Positions 1-8,406 of a DNA stretch of 35,204 bases are shown here, one piece after another; position 1 is the first letter of the stretch, and each line of letters opens with the position of its first letter. The stretch lies in assembly GCA_017417005.1 (NCBI GenBank), contig JAFQAA010000017.1:1-35204 (forward strand). The letters run 5' to 3'. The stretch comes from Elusimicrobiaceae bacterium (GTDB lineage Bacteria > Elusimicrobiota > Elusimicrobia > Elusimicrobiales > Elusimicrobiaceae). The position numbers were made by a program, and so were the translations under genes. Below the pieces are notes generated by a model. It saw nothing but the letters and a program-made list of their open reading frames with translations, was not told where the DNA came from and did not search any database.

Positions 1-270
1 CCCTATCAGCAAAGCAATAATAAATAAATAAAGTTTTTTATACTGCTCGGCATAAATCTGATAATTAAACAACCAGCCAAAAACAAAAGCCCCTGCTGCA
101 ATAGGCAAAGCAATAAGATGCGTTCTAAAAACACTTTGCCCTAAAGGAGAAGTGCTTAAAGCAGAAAAAACTATTGCAAACCCTATCATAGCAAGTAAAA
201 TAACGCTTGCAAGAATCACAAAATCTATGGAACTTCTTTTCATACTTTGATTGTTATCTTTACTAAACAT
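1..270 (-). CDS. rodA: RodA, SEDS peptidoglycan glycosyltransferase (partial, N-terminus)
   Basis: Only the first 90 codons are present; the gene runs off the left edge. The translation begins MFSKDNNQSMKRSSIDFVIL and continues into two hydrophobic segments at about residues 15-37 and 51-70, as in the first membrane spans of SEDS proteins. RodA polymerises glycan strands in the inner membrane with the class B transpeptidase PBP2. The start ATG directly abuts the stop codon of the upstream PBP2 gene, so the pair is almost certainly co-translated. FtsW is the alternative SEDS member, but position after mreBCD-mrdA makes RodA far more likely. Confidence 0.82.
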   Translation of the reverse strand, partial: MFSKDNNQSMKRSSIDFVILASVILLAMIGFAIVFSALSTSPLGQSVFRTHLIALPIAAGAFVFGWLFNYQIYAEQYKKLYLFIIALLIG

Positions 271-2034
271 TTACTTAACTCCGTAATAGGCCTTTATTAT
301 TTCACGGGCAATAGGTGCTGCTGCCGAAGAACCACCTTTGCCAAATTCAACAAAAACAGCTAGGGCAATATCAGGCTCCTGCCCGGGCAAACCTGCAAAA
401 GCCAAAAACCAGCCGTGGTCATCACCATGGGGATTTTGCGCCGTTCCCGTTTTGCCATAAACATCAATACCTTCAACTCTTGCTGCACGCCCAGTTGCCC
501 TATCAACAACTTCTTTTAAAGCTTTATGAATAATTTCATAATGACCGGGTTTAAGTTCGGCTTTGGCAATAATTTCCGGTTTGTTTTCTTCTAAAACTTG
601 CCCTTGGGGACTAACAACTTTTTGAATATAATAGGGTTTATAAATATTGCCTTTTGAGGCAAGGGCTGCGCCGTAAACTGCCATTTGTAGGGGTGTTAAC
701 AAAAGTTCCCCTTGCCCAATAGAAAGATTTAATGTATCCCCGGCAAACCAATAGGTTCTGTTTCTAGCGCGTTTTGAAGGGCCATAAATATTGCCGCTTT
801 TTTCCCCAGGCAAATCTATTCCCGTTTTTTGTCCTAAGCGAAAAAGCCTTTGTATTTTTTCAATAGAAGAAGACCCGGTTTTTAAGGCAAGTTCATAAAA
901 ATAAACATCGCAAGATTGCGCCATACCTTCCATTAAATCAATATTTGGTCCGTGAGTTTTCCAACACTTAAATTCCCTGCCGTTCATAAATATTTTACCT
1001 TTGCAGGTAGTGTGATCGTGCAAATCAAGTCTATCATTTTCCAAAGCGGCAATAGCAGTTATAGTTTTAAAAGTAGAAGCCGGCGGATACATACCTTGAA
1101 GAGCTAAATTATACTCCGGAATTTTTTTAGAAGACAAAGACATTTCCTCATCACTATAAGAAATAAAAATGTTAGGATCAAAATCAGGCGCGCTGACCAT
1201 AGCCAAAATAGCGCCTGTTTTTGCATCTAAAACAACCGCCGCACCACGCCCTGTTATAGATTTTTTTATCCCGTTTTCCGCAGCTTTTTGGACTTCTAAG
1301 TTAAGCGTCGTCCACACATCAGAGCCTTTGCGCCATTTATTGTCTTTAAGTTTCTGTTTTACGCGGCCCATATAATCAACTTCAAGATAAAGCCCCCCAT
1401 CGCTACCTTTAAGATAACTTTCATAGCGTTTTTCTATACCGCTTTTGCCTATTTTAGAGTTTAAGCGATAATCCGTATTTTCATCTTTTTTATTCCAAAA
1501 CTTATTATCCATAGTACCTATATAGCCAAGCAAATGGGAGGCAAATGCACCATTAGGATAATCTCTTTTTGTTTCTTCAAGCAAATATAAACCTGAATAA
1601 TAAACCTGAAGTTCACTAAAAGCAAATGCTCTTTTGGGAGATATATTCTGTGCTATCAAAACAGCTTTGCCGCTTTTTACCCCTCTATTTAAAAGTTTTA
1701 AAATATCCTTTGACTTTGTTTCCAAAAAAGAAGCAACATCAGCACTAAGAGAAGACAAATACTCCGAACTTACTTTTTGCGCCCCGGGTAAATAATATAA
1801 ACTAAAAGAAGGAACATTGCCGGCAAGCGTTTGCCCTTGGGCAGTTAAAATGCGCCCGCGCGGTGCTGTTTGATATAAAATTTGGGTGCGGTTTTGCTCT
1901 GCTGCTAAAGCGTATTTTTCGTGAGATATAAATTGAATATCTGTTAGTCTAATAGCTATTAAGGCCACTACAAAATAAGCAGCATACTGCAAAAAACGCA
2001 ATCTTTTAACATTAAAAAAATCTTTTTGCTTCAT
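271..2034 (-). CDS. mrdA: Penicillin-binding protein 2 (elongation-specific transpeptidase)
   Basis: A 587-residue class B PBP that cross-links peptidoglycan during elongation, working in the periplasm with RodA and MreBCD. One N-terminal membrane anchor lies at about residues 13-31. The dimerisation domain follows, with the R-G-R-I-L-T motif near residue 60. The C-terminal transpeptidase domain has all three active-site motifs: S320-T-F-K323 (acylated serine), S374-C-D376 and K528-T-G530. Length and motifs are normal for the family. Its start lies inside the end of mreD (23-base overlap) and its stop abuts rodA, consistent with a tightly coupled operon. Confidence 0.95.
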   Translation of the reverse strand: MKQKDFFNVKRLRFLQYAAYFVVALIAIRLTDIQFISHEKYALAAEQNRTQILYQTAPRGRILTAQGQTLAGNVPSFSLYYLPGAQKVSSEYLSSLSADVASFLETKSKDILKLLNRGVKSGKAVLIAQNISPKRAFAFSELQVYYSGLYLLEETKRDYPNGAFASHLLGYIGTMDNKFWNKKDENTDYRLNSKIGKSGIEKRYESYLKGSDGGLYLEVDYMGRVKQKLKDNKWRKGSDVWTTLNLEVQKAAENGIKKSITGRGAAVVLDAKTGAILAMVSAPDFDPNIFISYSDEEMSLSSKKIPEYNLALQGMYPPASTFKTITAIAALENDRLDLHDHTTCKGKIFMNGREFKCWKTHGPNIDLMEGMAQSCDVYFYELALKTGSSSIEKIQRLFRLGQKTGIDLPGEKSGNIYGPSKRARNRTYWFAGDTLNLSIGQGELLLTPLQMAVYGAALASKGNIYKPYYIQKVVSPQGQVLEENKPEIIAKAELKPGHYEIIHKALKEVVDRATGRAARVEGIDVYGKTGTAQNPHGDDHGWFLAFAGLPGQEPDIALAVFVEFGKGGSSAAAPIAREIIKAYYGVK

Positions 2035-2524
2035 TTATATTTCTTAAAGGTCCCCAACTTAAATACTTGTTTATTACAAAGTAAATAACAGGTAAAAATA
2101 ACCCCGTTAGCACTGAACCAACTACAAAATTTACAAAACCTTGCCAAATAAATTCACCAATAAAAAATTTGCTTATTAAGCCATAAAAAATAAGCAGAAC
2201 CATATTTAAAACAGCGGTAATTACCATCTGCGGTGCGCTATCTCTAAAGTCTATTTTATCGTCAATAATATAAAAAACGAATAAAACCCAAGTAAAAGCA
2301 AGGGCATTAGCACCAAATAAATTATTGCCGAAAAAATCTAAAAAAAGACCGCTTAAAAAACCAAAAAGATAACCGCCAAACTCACTTAATTTGGTTGCCA
2401 TAACTAAAGTAAAAGAAAACATTACACCCAAAATTATGCCATATTGGCCAAAAGTTTCTATGGCAAGCCAATGGGCGATGGTCGCAATAATAAAAATAAA
2501 AAAAACATTTAAAAACTTTATCAT
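2012..2524 (-). CDS. mreD: Rod shape-determining protein MreD
   Basis: A 170-residue, almost wholly hydrophobic protein with about five membrane segments, the usual size and character of MreD. This family is poorly conserved in sequence, so the call rests mainly on position between mreC and mrdA. MreD is an inner-membrane part of the elongasome that joins MreC and RodA/PBP2. It starts through an ATGA overlap with mreC and its end overlaps mrdA by 23 bases, implying translational coupling on both sides. Confidence 0.85.
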   Translation of the reverse strand: MIKFLNVFFIFIIATIAHWLAIETFGQYGIILGVMFSFTLVMATKLSEFGGYLFGFLSGLFLDFFGNNLFGANALAFTWVLFVFYIIDDKIDFRDSAPQMVITAVLNMVLLIFYGLISKFFIGEFIWQGFVNFVVGSVLTGLFLPVIYFVINKYLSWGPLRNINEAKRFF

Positions 2525-3378
2525 TTTTTTATTTCCCCCAAGGGTAAATTTAGTGCTGGCATTATTAAAACTTCATTTACAGCGTTGCTATCTACTACGG
2601 GAACAATTTTTGCTGTTATAAAAGAATCTTCTATTTTTTGTGTGTTATGAGGGCCGATATAACCAATCAAAATACCATCCGGAAAAATAGCACTGGAAAT
2701 AGAAGTAAAAACCTTTTCCCCTTCGGTTAAATCTTGTCCAAGCGTAATGTATTTAATAAACATACCGCCTTTAGCATCGCCTAAAGCAAGGCCTTCTTTT
2801 TTACTTTCAGATAAAAATGCTGCAACAGAAAAATCTTCATCACTGCTAAGTAAAATTTTACTTGTAGTTGGAGAGACTTCTATAACTTTGCCAACCAAAC
2901 CGACTTTTCCTTGGTCTATTGCAATTACAGGCGCACGCAAAGAAATGCCGTTTTGACTGCCTTTATCAACAATAATTGTTCCTCTCCTTGAAGGTTCCCG
3001 GTAAGCTACTTTGGCCCAAAGGCCTTTCCACTTTTCTTTGGAAGATATTTGTAAAGATTCTGTAAGCCTTTTATTTTCTGCAAAAAGAGATTCCAGTTGG
3101 GCGTTTTCTAAAAGAAGATTTGAAACTTCTTCCCTTAATTTTAAATTTTTATCTGCCGTGTTTAATAAATCTTTTGTGCTATCAAGGGCATCTTTTGTAT
3201 ATTGTGTTATTCTGTGAGAAGCCCTTATCTGCGGAATAAAAATATAAGTTAAAATTGACCTTGTAGAAACAACTATACTTTGCAAGGGCAAAAACATTAT
3301 AACCAAGGCAAGTATAGTAAAAACCGCCGGTAAAACTTTTGAATAACCTCTTTCTAAAGCACTTATTTTTTGTTTCAT
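2521..3378 (-). CDS. mreC: Rod shape-determining protein MreC
   Basis: A 285-residue bitopic inner-membrane protein. A short cytoplasmic tail and a membrane segment (about residues 15-35) are followed by a coiled coil (about 63-110) and a beta-rich periplasmic MreC domain (about 120-270) with the typical V-D-K-G-S-Q-N-G-I segment near 138-146. MreC scaffolds PBP2/RodA in cell elongation. It is separated from mreB by 80 bases carrying a terminator-like hairpin, unlike the overlapping genes downstream, so the mreCD-mrdA-rodA part may be expressed at a lower level than mreB. Confidence 0.93.
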   Translation of the reverse strand: MKQKISALERGYSKVLPAVFTILALVIMFLPLQSIVVSTRSILTYIFIPQIRASHRITQYTKDALDSTKDLLNTADKNLKLREEVSNLLLENAQLESLFAENKRLTESLQISSKEKWKGLWAKVAYREPSRRGTIIVDKGSQNGISLRAPVIAIDQGKVGLVGKVIEVSPTTSKILLSSDEDFSVAAFLSESKKEGLALGDAKGGMFIKYITLGQDLTEGEKVFTSISSAIFPDGILIGYIGPHNTQKIEDSFITAKIVPVVDSNAVNEVLIMPALNLPLGEIKK

Positions 3379-3389
3379 TTTTATTTTTT

Positions 3390-3438
3390 TACTCTAAAAA
3401 TACAAAAGCGGGAGCTCCCATTTAAGAGCACCCGCTTT
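3390..3438 (-). terminator. Terminator-like hairpin between mreB and mreC
   Basis: An 8-bp stem (AAAGCGGG pairing with CCCGCTTT at 3405-3412 and 3431-3438) extends inward by four more pairs after one T-T mismatch. Read leftward it is followed by a T-rich stretch at 3390-3404. This fits an intrinsic terminator or attenuator lying inside the mre cluster. The right-hand flank is also T-rich on the other strand, but no plus-strand gene ends here. Confidence 0.65.
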
Positions 3439-3458
3439 CTTTTTAAAAAACCTTCTGA

Positions 3459-4487
3459 TTACAAGTTGTTCTTACGAAATTTGCCTTCAGAAAGAAATTC
3501 CAAATATTTACCTGTCCCAAGAGCTACACAACTTAAAGGATCTTGTGCGCGGCGAACAGGAATATCTGTTTCTTTTCTTATAAGCTCAGTGATACCTCTT
3601 AAAAGAGAGCCACCACCTGCAACAACAAGGCCTCTATCAACAAGGTCTGCTGCAAGTTCCGGCGGGGTTTTTTCAAGAGTGCTTTTGACAAGTTCCACAA
3701 TAGAGCGCACCGGCTCTAAAATGGCTTGGCGTATTTCCTCAGAAGTAATAGTCATGGTTCGCGGCAAACCTTGGGTTTGGTCGCGGCCTTTAACTTCCAT
3801 AGTTGTTTCTTCTTCTAAAGGATAAACTGAACCTATATTAATTTTTACATCTTCTGCCGTGGTTTCACCCACGATAAGATTATATTTCTTTCTAAAATAT
3901 TGAACTATGCAATCGGTAATTTCATCGCCAGCGATATCAATAGATTCTGTTACAACCATACCACCTAAAGAGATTACGGCAACTTCTGTGGTTCCGCCGC
4001 CAATATCAACAATCATACTGGCGTGGGGTTCCGTAATAGGCAAATCAGCCCCCATGGCAGAAGCCATAGGCTCTTCTATTAAATAGACTTCTCTTGCTCC
4101 GGCTTGGCGGGCGGCATCTTCCACCGCTCTTCTTTCAACCGGGGTAATTTCTGAAGGTATGCCTATTACAATTCTAGGTCTAAGTAAGCTCTTTCTGGTA
4201 TGGACGCTTCTTATGAAGTACTTTATCATTTTTTGGGTAACTTCAAAATCAGCAATTACACCATTTTTCATCGGGCGAACAGCTATTATATTTGCGGGTG
4301 TTCTGCCAAGCATTTGCTTGGCTTTGCTTCCTACTGCTTTAACTTCTCCAGTATCTCTATCTAAAGCTACTACGGAAGGTTCCCTAAGCACTATGCCTTG
4401 GTCCTTAACATAAATAAGGCAGTTGGCTGTGCCTAGGTCCATCCCCATATCATTAGATAAAAGTCCGCCTAAATAATCTAATATCAT
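3459..4487 (-). CDS. mreB: Rod shape-determining protein MreB (bacterial actin)
   Basis: A 342-residue actin-fold ATPase that forms membrane-bound filaments directing lateral wall synthesis. The nucleotide-binding motifs are intact: phosphate-1 around D17-L-G-T20, phosphate-2 at D161-I-G-G-G165 and the adenosine motif at A290-G-G-G-S294. Length is standard. The start codon directly abuts the stop codon of rplQ with no spacer, so mreB is read as the last gene of the ribosomal alpha operon. A terminator-like hairpin follows it. Confidence 0.97.
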   Translation of the reverse strand: MILDYLGGLLSNDMGMDLGTANCLIYVKDQGIVLREPSVVALDRDTGEVKAVGSKAKQMLGRTPANIIAVRPMKNGVIADFEVTQKMIKYFIRSVHTRKSLLRPRIVIGIPSEITPVERRAVEDAARQAGAREVYLIEEPMASAMGADLPITEPHASMIVDIGGGTTEVAVISLGGMVVTESIDIAGDEITDCIVQYFRKKYNLIVGETTAEDVKINIGSVYPLEEETTMEVKGRDQTQGLPRTMTITSEEIRQAILEPVRSIVELVKSTLEKTPPELAADLVDRGLVVAGGGSLLRGITELIRKETDIPVRRAQDPLSCVALGTGKYLEFLSEGKFRKNNL

Positions 4488-4832
4488 TTAGTCCACCAAT
4501 TTAATTATTGCAACTTCGGCATTATCGCCTTTTCTAATACCTGCTCTGTAGATTTTTGTATAACCGCCGTTTCTGGCTGCATATTTTTCGGATAAAACTT
4601 CAACTAGTTTTTTGTAAGCGGTTTTATCTGCTACAGCATTTTTAAGGGCTAAATTATCTTTATCTTTTGCAAGAGTAATAAGACCTTCAACTTCACGGCG
4701 AAGTTCTTTTGCTTTTTGCAATGTTGTTTTAATTTCTTCGTGCAAAACCAAACTAATTGCCATATTGCTTAACATAGCTTTTCTATGGGAAGTGGTTTTG
4801 CCAAGTTTGCGGTATCCCGTATTTTTAATCAT
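4488..4832 (-). CDS. rplQ: 50S ribosomal protein L17
   Basis: A 114-residue L17, recognised by the start M-I-K-N-T-G-Y-R-K-L-G and the segment S-H-R-K-A-M-L-S-N-M near residues 15-24. L17 binds several 23S rRNA domains near the exit tunnel. It follows rpoA by 10 bases, the canonical end of the alpha operon, and is fused by zero spacing to mreB. No unusual length or composition. Confidence 0.97.
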   Translation of the reverse strand: MIKNTGYRKLGKTTSHRKAMLSNMAISLVLHEEIKTTLQKAKELRREVEGLITLAKDKDNLALKNAVADKTAYKKLVEVLSEKYAARNGGYTKIYRAGIRKGDNAEVAIIKLVD

Positions 4833-4842
4833 TTCAAAACTC

Positions 4843-5802
4843 CTATAATTTCATACCTAACTCAAGTTTCATTTTTGCGAGTTTTTCTTTTACCTCGTCA
4901 AATGACTTTGAGCCAAAGTTTTTTACCAATTTCAATTGGGCTTCAGTCTTTACCACTAAATCGCGAATAGTTTTAATGCCTTCTGCTTTTAAGCAGTTAA
5001 CCGATCTGGAAGTTAAATCCATATCTTCAATTGCTTGGGAAAGGACTTCTTCAAGTTCTTCGCTAACTTGGTTTTCTAAAGCAGGCTCTGCGGCTTGTTC
5101 TTCTTGGGCTATAGCCTCTTCGCCTTCAATAGTAAAAATGTGTAAAGATTGCGAAAGTAAAATAGCAGCTTTATGTAAAGCTTTGCGCGGTTCCAAAGTG
5201 CCGTCGGTAGTGATTTCAAGAATCAATCTATCATAGTCGGTTTTTTGGCCAACGCGGGCAGGCTCAACATCATAATGCACTTTCAAAATAGGTGAGAAAA
5301 TAGAGTCTATCGGCATAAAACCTGCCGGTCTTGCGCCTTTAGGGGTTTCTTCCGCATAACCTTTGCCTTTGGAAATTTCAATTTCCATTCTAAGAGAACC
5401 GCCTGCTTCAATAGTGGCGATAGGCAAATCTTTATTAATGATTTCTACGCCGTCAACTTCTTCAATATTAGCAGCGGTTACGACTCCGGGCTTTTCACTA
5501 TGCAAAACCAAATATTCTCTATTTTTACCTTCTAATTTAACACGAAGTTTTTTAAGATTTAAGAGAATTTCAATAACATCTTCTCTTACATTTGGAATTG
5601 TGCTATATTCGTGGGTTGTGCCTTCTACACGAACAGCTGAAACTGCTGCACCTTCCAAACCGGATAATAAAATCCTTCTTAAAGAATTACCAACGGTGTG
5701 CCCCAAACCAGATTCATAGGGTTCGGCTACAAATCTGCCGTAAGTTGCACTTTCTTCTTCTACTTTAATAGATTTCGGTAAAACTAAATTTTCAAAAGCC
5801 AT
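4843..5802 (-). CDS. rpoA: DNA-directed RNA polymerase subunit alpha
   Basis: A 319-residue alpha subunit. The N-terminal domain (about 1-230) assembles the polymerase core; the sequence G-H-T-V-G-N-S-L-R-R-I-L-L-S near residue 34 is diagnostic. An acidic, Glu/Ala-rich linker (about 225-250) leads to the C-terminal domain (about 255-319), which contacts UP elements and activators and has the usual helix-hairpin-helix region with K-N-F-G. It lies between rpsD and rplQ as in the classic alpha operon. Confidence 0.98.
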   Translation of the reverse strand: MAFENLVLPKSIKVEEESATYGRFVAEPYESGLGHTVGNSLRRILLSGLEGAAVSAVRVEGTTHEYSTIPNVREDVIEILLNLKKLRVKLEGKNREYLVLHSEKPGVVTAANIEEVDGVEIINKDLPIATIEAGGSLRMEIEISKGKGYAEETPKGARPAGFMPIDSIFSPILKVHYDVEPARVGQKTDYDRLILEITTDGTLEPRKALHKAAILLSQSLHIFTIEGEEAIAQEEQAAEPALENQVSEELEEVLSQAIEDMDLTSRSVNCLKAEGIKTIRDLVVKTEAQLKLVKNFGSKSFDEVKEKLAKMKLELGMKL

Positions 5803-5816
5803 TATTTTTACTCCTA

Positions 5817-6446
5817 TTACTTAGAATAGTGTTCTACTATCAACTGATCATTGACTGGGTAGCTGCTTTCGCTTCTATCCGGCCATCTGAGCAGGGTGGC
5901 TGTCTTTTTTGTATCGTCATATTCAAGGAAGCTGGGGCGTAAAGATCTTTTTGTAGCTTCTTCCAAGCCTTGTTTGACCACAACGCCATCGGTAATTTTA
6001 CCGACGATAGCAACCTTATCGCCAATTTTTAATTGGTAAGAAGGAATATTAACGAGTTTATCATTGACTCTGATATGGCCGTGTAAAACGAGCTGTCTTG
6101 CGGTTCTTAAAGAAGTGGCAAAACCTGCTCTTTTAACGATATTATCAAGTCTTGTTTCCAAATATCTGAGGAAATGTTCGCCTGTTTGACCGGTTGCCTT
6201 GCTGGCTTTATCAAATAAGTTAGCAAAGGGAACTTCCGTCATGCCGGACATAAATCTGGCTTTTTGCTTTTCATACAAACGCACACCATATTCGGAAAGT
6301 TTTGCTCTTTTTACGCCACCTTTACCTTTCTTGGCGGAAGCAAGTTTATCCATTACACAATTGGTGTAACATTTTGTTCCTTTTAAAAATAATTTGCAAG
6401 CTAATTTTCTGCATTTCTTGCAGCTAGGTCCTGTATATCTTGACAT
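5817..6446 (-). CDS. rpsD: 30S ribosomal protein S4
   Basis: A 209-residue S4, an early 16S rRNA-binding assembly protein. The start is placed at M-S-R-Y-T-G because AGGAGAAT lies just upstream; an ATG 33 bases earlier overlaps rpsK and has no support. The N-terminus carries zinc-ribbon cysteines C9, C12, C26 and C30 (the zinc-binding form), followed by the S4 RNA-binding domain at about residues 97-160. In many bacteria S4 represses the alpha operon; no S4 target site could be recognised here. Confidence 0.96.
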   Translation of the reverse strand: MSRYTGPSCKKCRKLACKLFLKGTKCYTNCVMDKLASAKKGKGGVKRAKLSEYGVRLYEKQKARFMSGMTEVPFANLFDKASKATGQTGEHFLRYLETRLDNIVKRAGFATSLRTARQLVLHGHIRVNDKLVNIPSYQLKIGDKVAIVGKITDGVVVKQGLEEATKRSLRPSFLEYDDTKKTATLLRWPDRSESSYPVNDQLIVEHYSK

Positions 6447-6448
6447 TA

Positions 6449-6871
6449 TTATATTCTCCTGGCTTTGGGCGGTCTGCATCCGTTATGAGGTATGGGGGTT
6501 ACATCTTTAATAGAGGTTACAACCAAACCTGCTTGTTGTAAAGCGCGGACGGCTGTTTCTCTACCCTGGCCGGGGCCGCAAACTTTAACGGCAACTTCTT
6601 TCATACCCATTGCAACGGCTTTTTCGCCGACTTTATTGCAAGTAATTTGGGCGGCAAACGGAGTGCCTTTTTTGGTGCCTTTAAATCCGTGTGATCCTGA
6701 AGTGGACCAAACCAAAGTTGAACCTTTATCATCGGTAACGGTTACTATGGTATTGTTAAATGAACAGCTGATATGGACAACGCCGTGGGCGGGTGCTTTA
6801 CCAGCTTTCTTTTTATTCTTTGCTGCAACCGGTGCTGCAGTTGTTGTTTCTTTCTTTTGTTCTTCTGCCAT
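6449..6871 (-). CDS. rpsK: 30S ribosomal protein S11
   Basis: A 140-residue S11 of the 30S platform. The conserved core from [10 protein letters not shown] to the C-terminal R-P-P-K-A-R-R-I is intact. It is preceded by an Ala/Lys-rich extension of about 28 residues that most S11 proteins lack or have shorter. The stop codon lies two bases from the rpsD start, so the two are likely coupled. Confidence 0.97.
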   Translation of the reverse strand: MAEEQKKETTTAAPVAAKNKKKAGKAPAHGVVHISCSFNNTIVTVTDDKGSTLVWSTSGSHGFKGTKKGTPFAAQITCNKVGEKAVAMGMKEVAVKVCGPGQGRETAVRALQQAGLVVTSIKDVTPIPHNGCRPPKARRI

Positions 6872-6893
6872 TTTAATTTACCTGTTTTAAAAT

Positions 6894-7274
6894 TTAATCA
6901 GCTTTAACTTTTGCGCCGACGGTTTTTCTGCGGCCACGTCTTGTTCTGCTGTTTGTTTTTGTTCTTTGGCCGCGTGCGGGTAAATTGCGGCGGTGGCGGT
7001 TACCTCTGTAGGAACCGATTTCAATAAGTCTGTGAATGTTTTGGGAAACTTCCCTTCTAAGTTCACCTTCAACTTTATATTCCTTCTGCAAGAGAGTGTT
7101 TAATAAACCGGCTTGTTGTTCGGTTAAATCTTTAACTCTTGTAGAGGCTTCAATTTGGCCGTTTAATTTGCTTAAAATTTCTGCTGCAACTTTAGGCCCG
7201 ATACCATAGACATATTGTAATGCTATATCTATTCTTTTGTTCTTGGGTAAATCTATACCTGCGATTCTTGCCAT
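6894..7274 (-). CDS. rpsM: 30S ribosomal protein S13
   Basis: A 126-residue S13 starting [10 protein letters not shown]. It has the helix-two-turns-helix region and the highly basic C-terminal tail (about 90-126) that reaches toward the ribosomal A and P sites. Position between rpmJ and rpsK is the usual alpha-operon order. Nothing unusual is seen. Confidence 0.98.
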   Translation of the reverse strand: MARIAGIDLPKNKRIDIALQYVYGIGPKVAAEILSKLNGQIEASTRVKDLTEQQAGLLNTLLQKEYKVEGELRREVSQNIHRLIEIGSYRGNRHRRNLPARGQRTKTNSRTRRGRRKTVGAKVKAD

Positions 7275-7295
7275 ATTCTAACAAATCTCCTCTAA

Positions 7296-7409
7296 TTAAC
7301 CTTGGCGTTGTTTGTGTTTTGCAACTTTACACACAACACGGACTACGCCGTTTCTCTTTACAATTTTACATTTTTGACATATCTTCTTTACACTAGCTCT
7401 GACTTTCAT
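7296..7409 (-). CDS. rpmJ: 50S ribosomal protein L36
   Basis: A 37-residue protein translated directly from the minus strand: it starts [11 protein letters not shown] and ends KHKQRQG. The zinc-binding set C11, C14, C27 and H32 is complete, so this is the zinc form of L36. It starts two bases after the infA coding region region's end (infA stop at 7410-7412), consistent with the usual infA-rpmJ-rpsM order. Confidence 0.96.
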   Translation of the reverse strand: MKVRASVKKICQKCKIVKRNGVVRVVCKVAKHKQRQG

Positions 7410-7622
7410 TTATTTCTCCCGATAGATTATTCTGCCTTTAGTTAAGTCATACGGAGAAAGCTCCAATTTAACTTTATCACCAGGTAAGATCCTGATGTGG
7501 AACATTCTCATTTTACCTGAAATATGCCCCAAAATAACTTTGCCACCAGCAATTTCAACTTTAAACATTGCATTTGGTAAAGCCTCAAGTATTTTGCCTT
7601 CTACTTCTATCTTATCACTCAT
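7410..7622 (-). CDS. infA: Translation initiation factor IF-1
   Basis: A 70-residue OB-fold protein that occupies the 30S A site during initiation. The conserved segment [18 protein letters not shown] is present from residue 6. The start at 7622 is the only one giving the family N-terminus, yet its nearest strong Shine-Dalgarno (GGAGG) lies 19 bases away with a hairpin in between (separate entry). It sits between map and rpmJ. Confidence 0.97.
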   Translation of the reverse strand: MSDKIEVEGKILEALPNAMFKVEIAGGKVILGHISGKMRMFHIRILPGDKVKLELSPYDLTKGRIIYREK

Positions 7623-7646
7623 AATCGCCTAAAAGGCGGTTCCTCC
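7623..7646 (-). promoter_or_regulatory. infA ribosome-binding region with a hairpin between Shine-Dalgarno and ATG
   Basis: Reading leftward, GGAGG (7646-7642) is followed by a 5-bp hairpin CGCCT-TTT-AGGCG (7638-7626) and then the ATG at 7622. The linear spacing of 19 bases is too long for normal initiation. If the 13-base hairpin folds, the remaining spacing is 6 bases. The AGGCG arm could also serve as a weak ribosome-binding site. Sequence is certain; function is inferred. Confidence 0.55.
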
Positions 7647-7659
7647 GTATTATTTAACT

Positions 7660-8406
7660 TTATGCCGTTAGTATTAGGTGCCCGTTTTGGGTCACTGCGA
7701 CACTATGTTCAAAATGGGCAGAATAACTGCCGTCTTTTGTAACAACCGTCCAGTCATTATCTAAAACTTCTACTTCATCCCCACCTAGGTTAAGCATTGG
7801 CTCTATTGCAAGAACCATACCTTCTTTTAAAATAGGTCCTTTACCTTTTGGACCATAATTTAAAACGCAAGGTTCTTCATGTAGTTTGCGACCAACGCCG
7901 TGGCCGCAATAGTCTCTGACTATTCCAAGCTTACCAGCTGTGGCGTAAGTTTCAACCATATTGGATATATCGCCAAGATGTATCCCTGGTTTTACAAGTT
8001 CTATTGCTTTGTTTAAAGATTTTTGAGTTTGTTCCAAAAGTCTTTGAGCCTCACTTGCAACTTTTCCCACAGGTATGGTGAGGGCCGCGTCAGCATGAAA
8101 ACCATCAAGATAAGCGCCAACATCTATACCAACTATGTCGCCTTCTCTTAATATTTTTGTTTTACTGGGTATCCCGTGAACGACTTCTTCATTTACGGAA
8201 GCACAAATGCTCCCTGGGAAACCGCCATAACCCAAAAAGGATGGAACAGCTCCGCAGCTCCTTATAACTTCTTCTGCTATTTTATCAAGATGCCAAGTGC
8301 TAACACCGGGCCTTACTTCCAGTTGCATCCTTTTTAAAACTTTGGATACAACTTTGCCCGACGCTTGCATTTTTTTAATTTCTTCACTACTCTTTAATTC
8401 TATCAT
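7660..8406 (-). CDS. map: Methionine aminopeptidase, type I
   Basis: A 248-residue metalloprotease that removes the initiator methionine from nascent proteins in the cytoplasm. All five metal ligands of the pita-bread fold are visible: D95, D106, H169, E202 and E233. There is no N-terminal zinc-finger extension. The start overlaps the adk stop as ATGA, implying translational coupling. The order secY-adk-map-infA is common in bacterial ribosomal clusters. Confidence 0.97.
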   Translation of the reverse strand: MIELKSSEEIKKMQASGKVVSKVLKRMQLEVRPGVSTWHLDKIAEEVIRSCGAVPSFLGYGGFPGSICASVNEEVVHGIPSKTKILREGDIVGIDVGAYLDGFHADAALTIPVGKVASEAQRLLEQTQKSLNKAIELVKPGIHLGDISNMVETYATAGKLGIVRDYCGHGVGRKLHEEPCVLNYGPKGKGPILKEGMVLAIEPMLNLGGDEVEVLDNDWTVVTKDGSYSAHFEHSVAVTQNGHLILTA

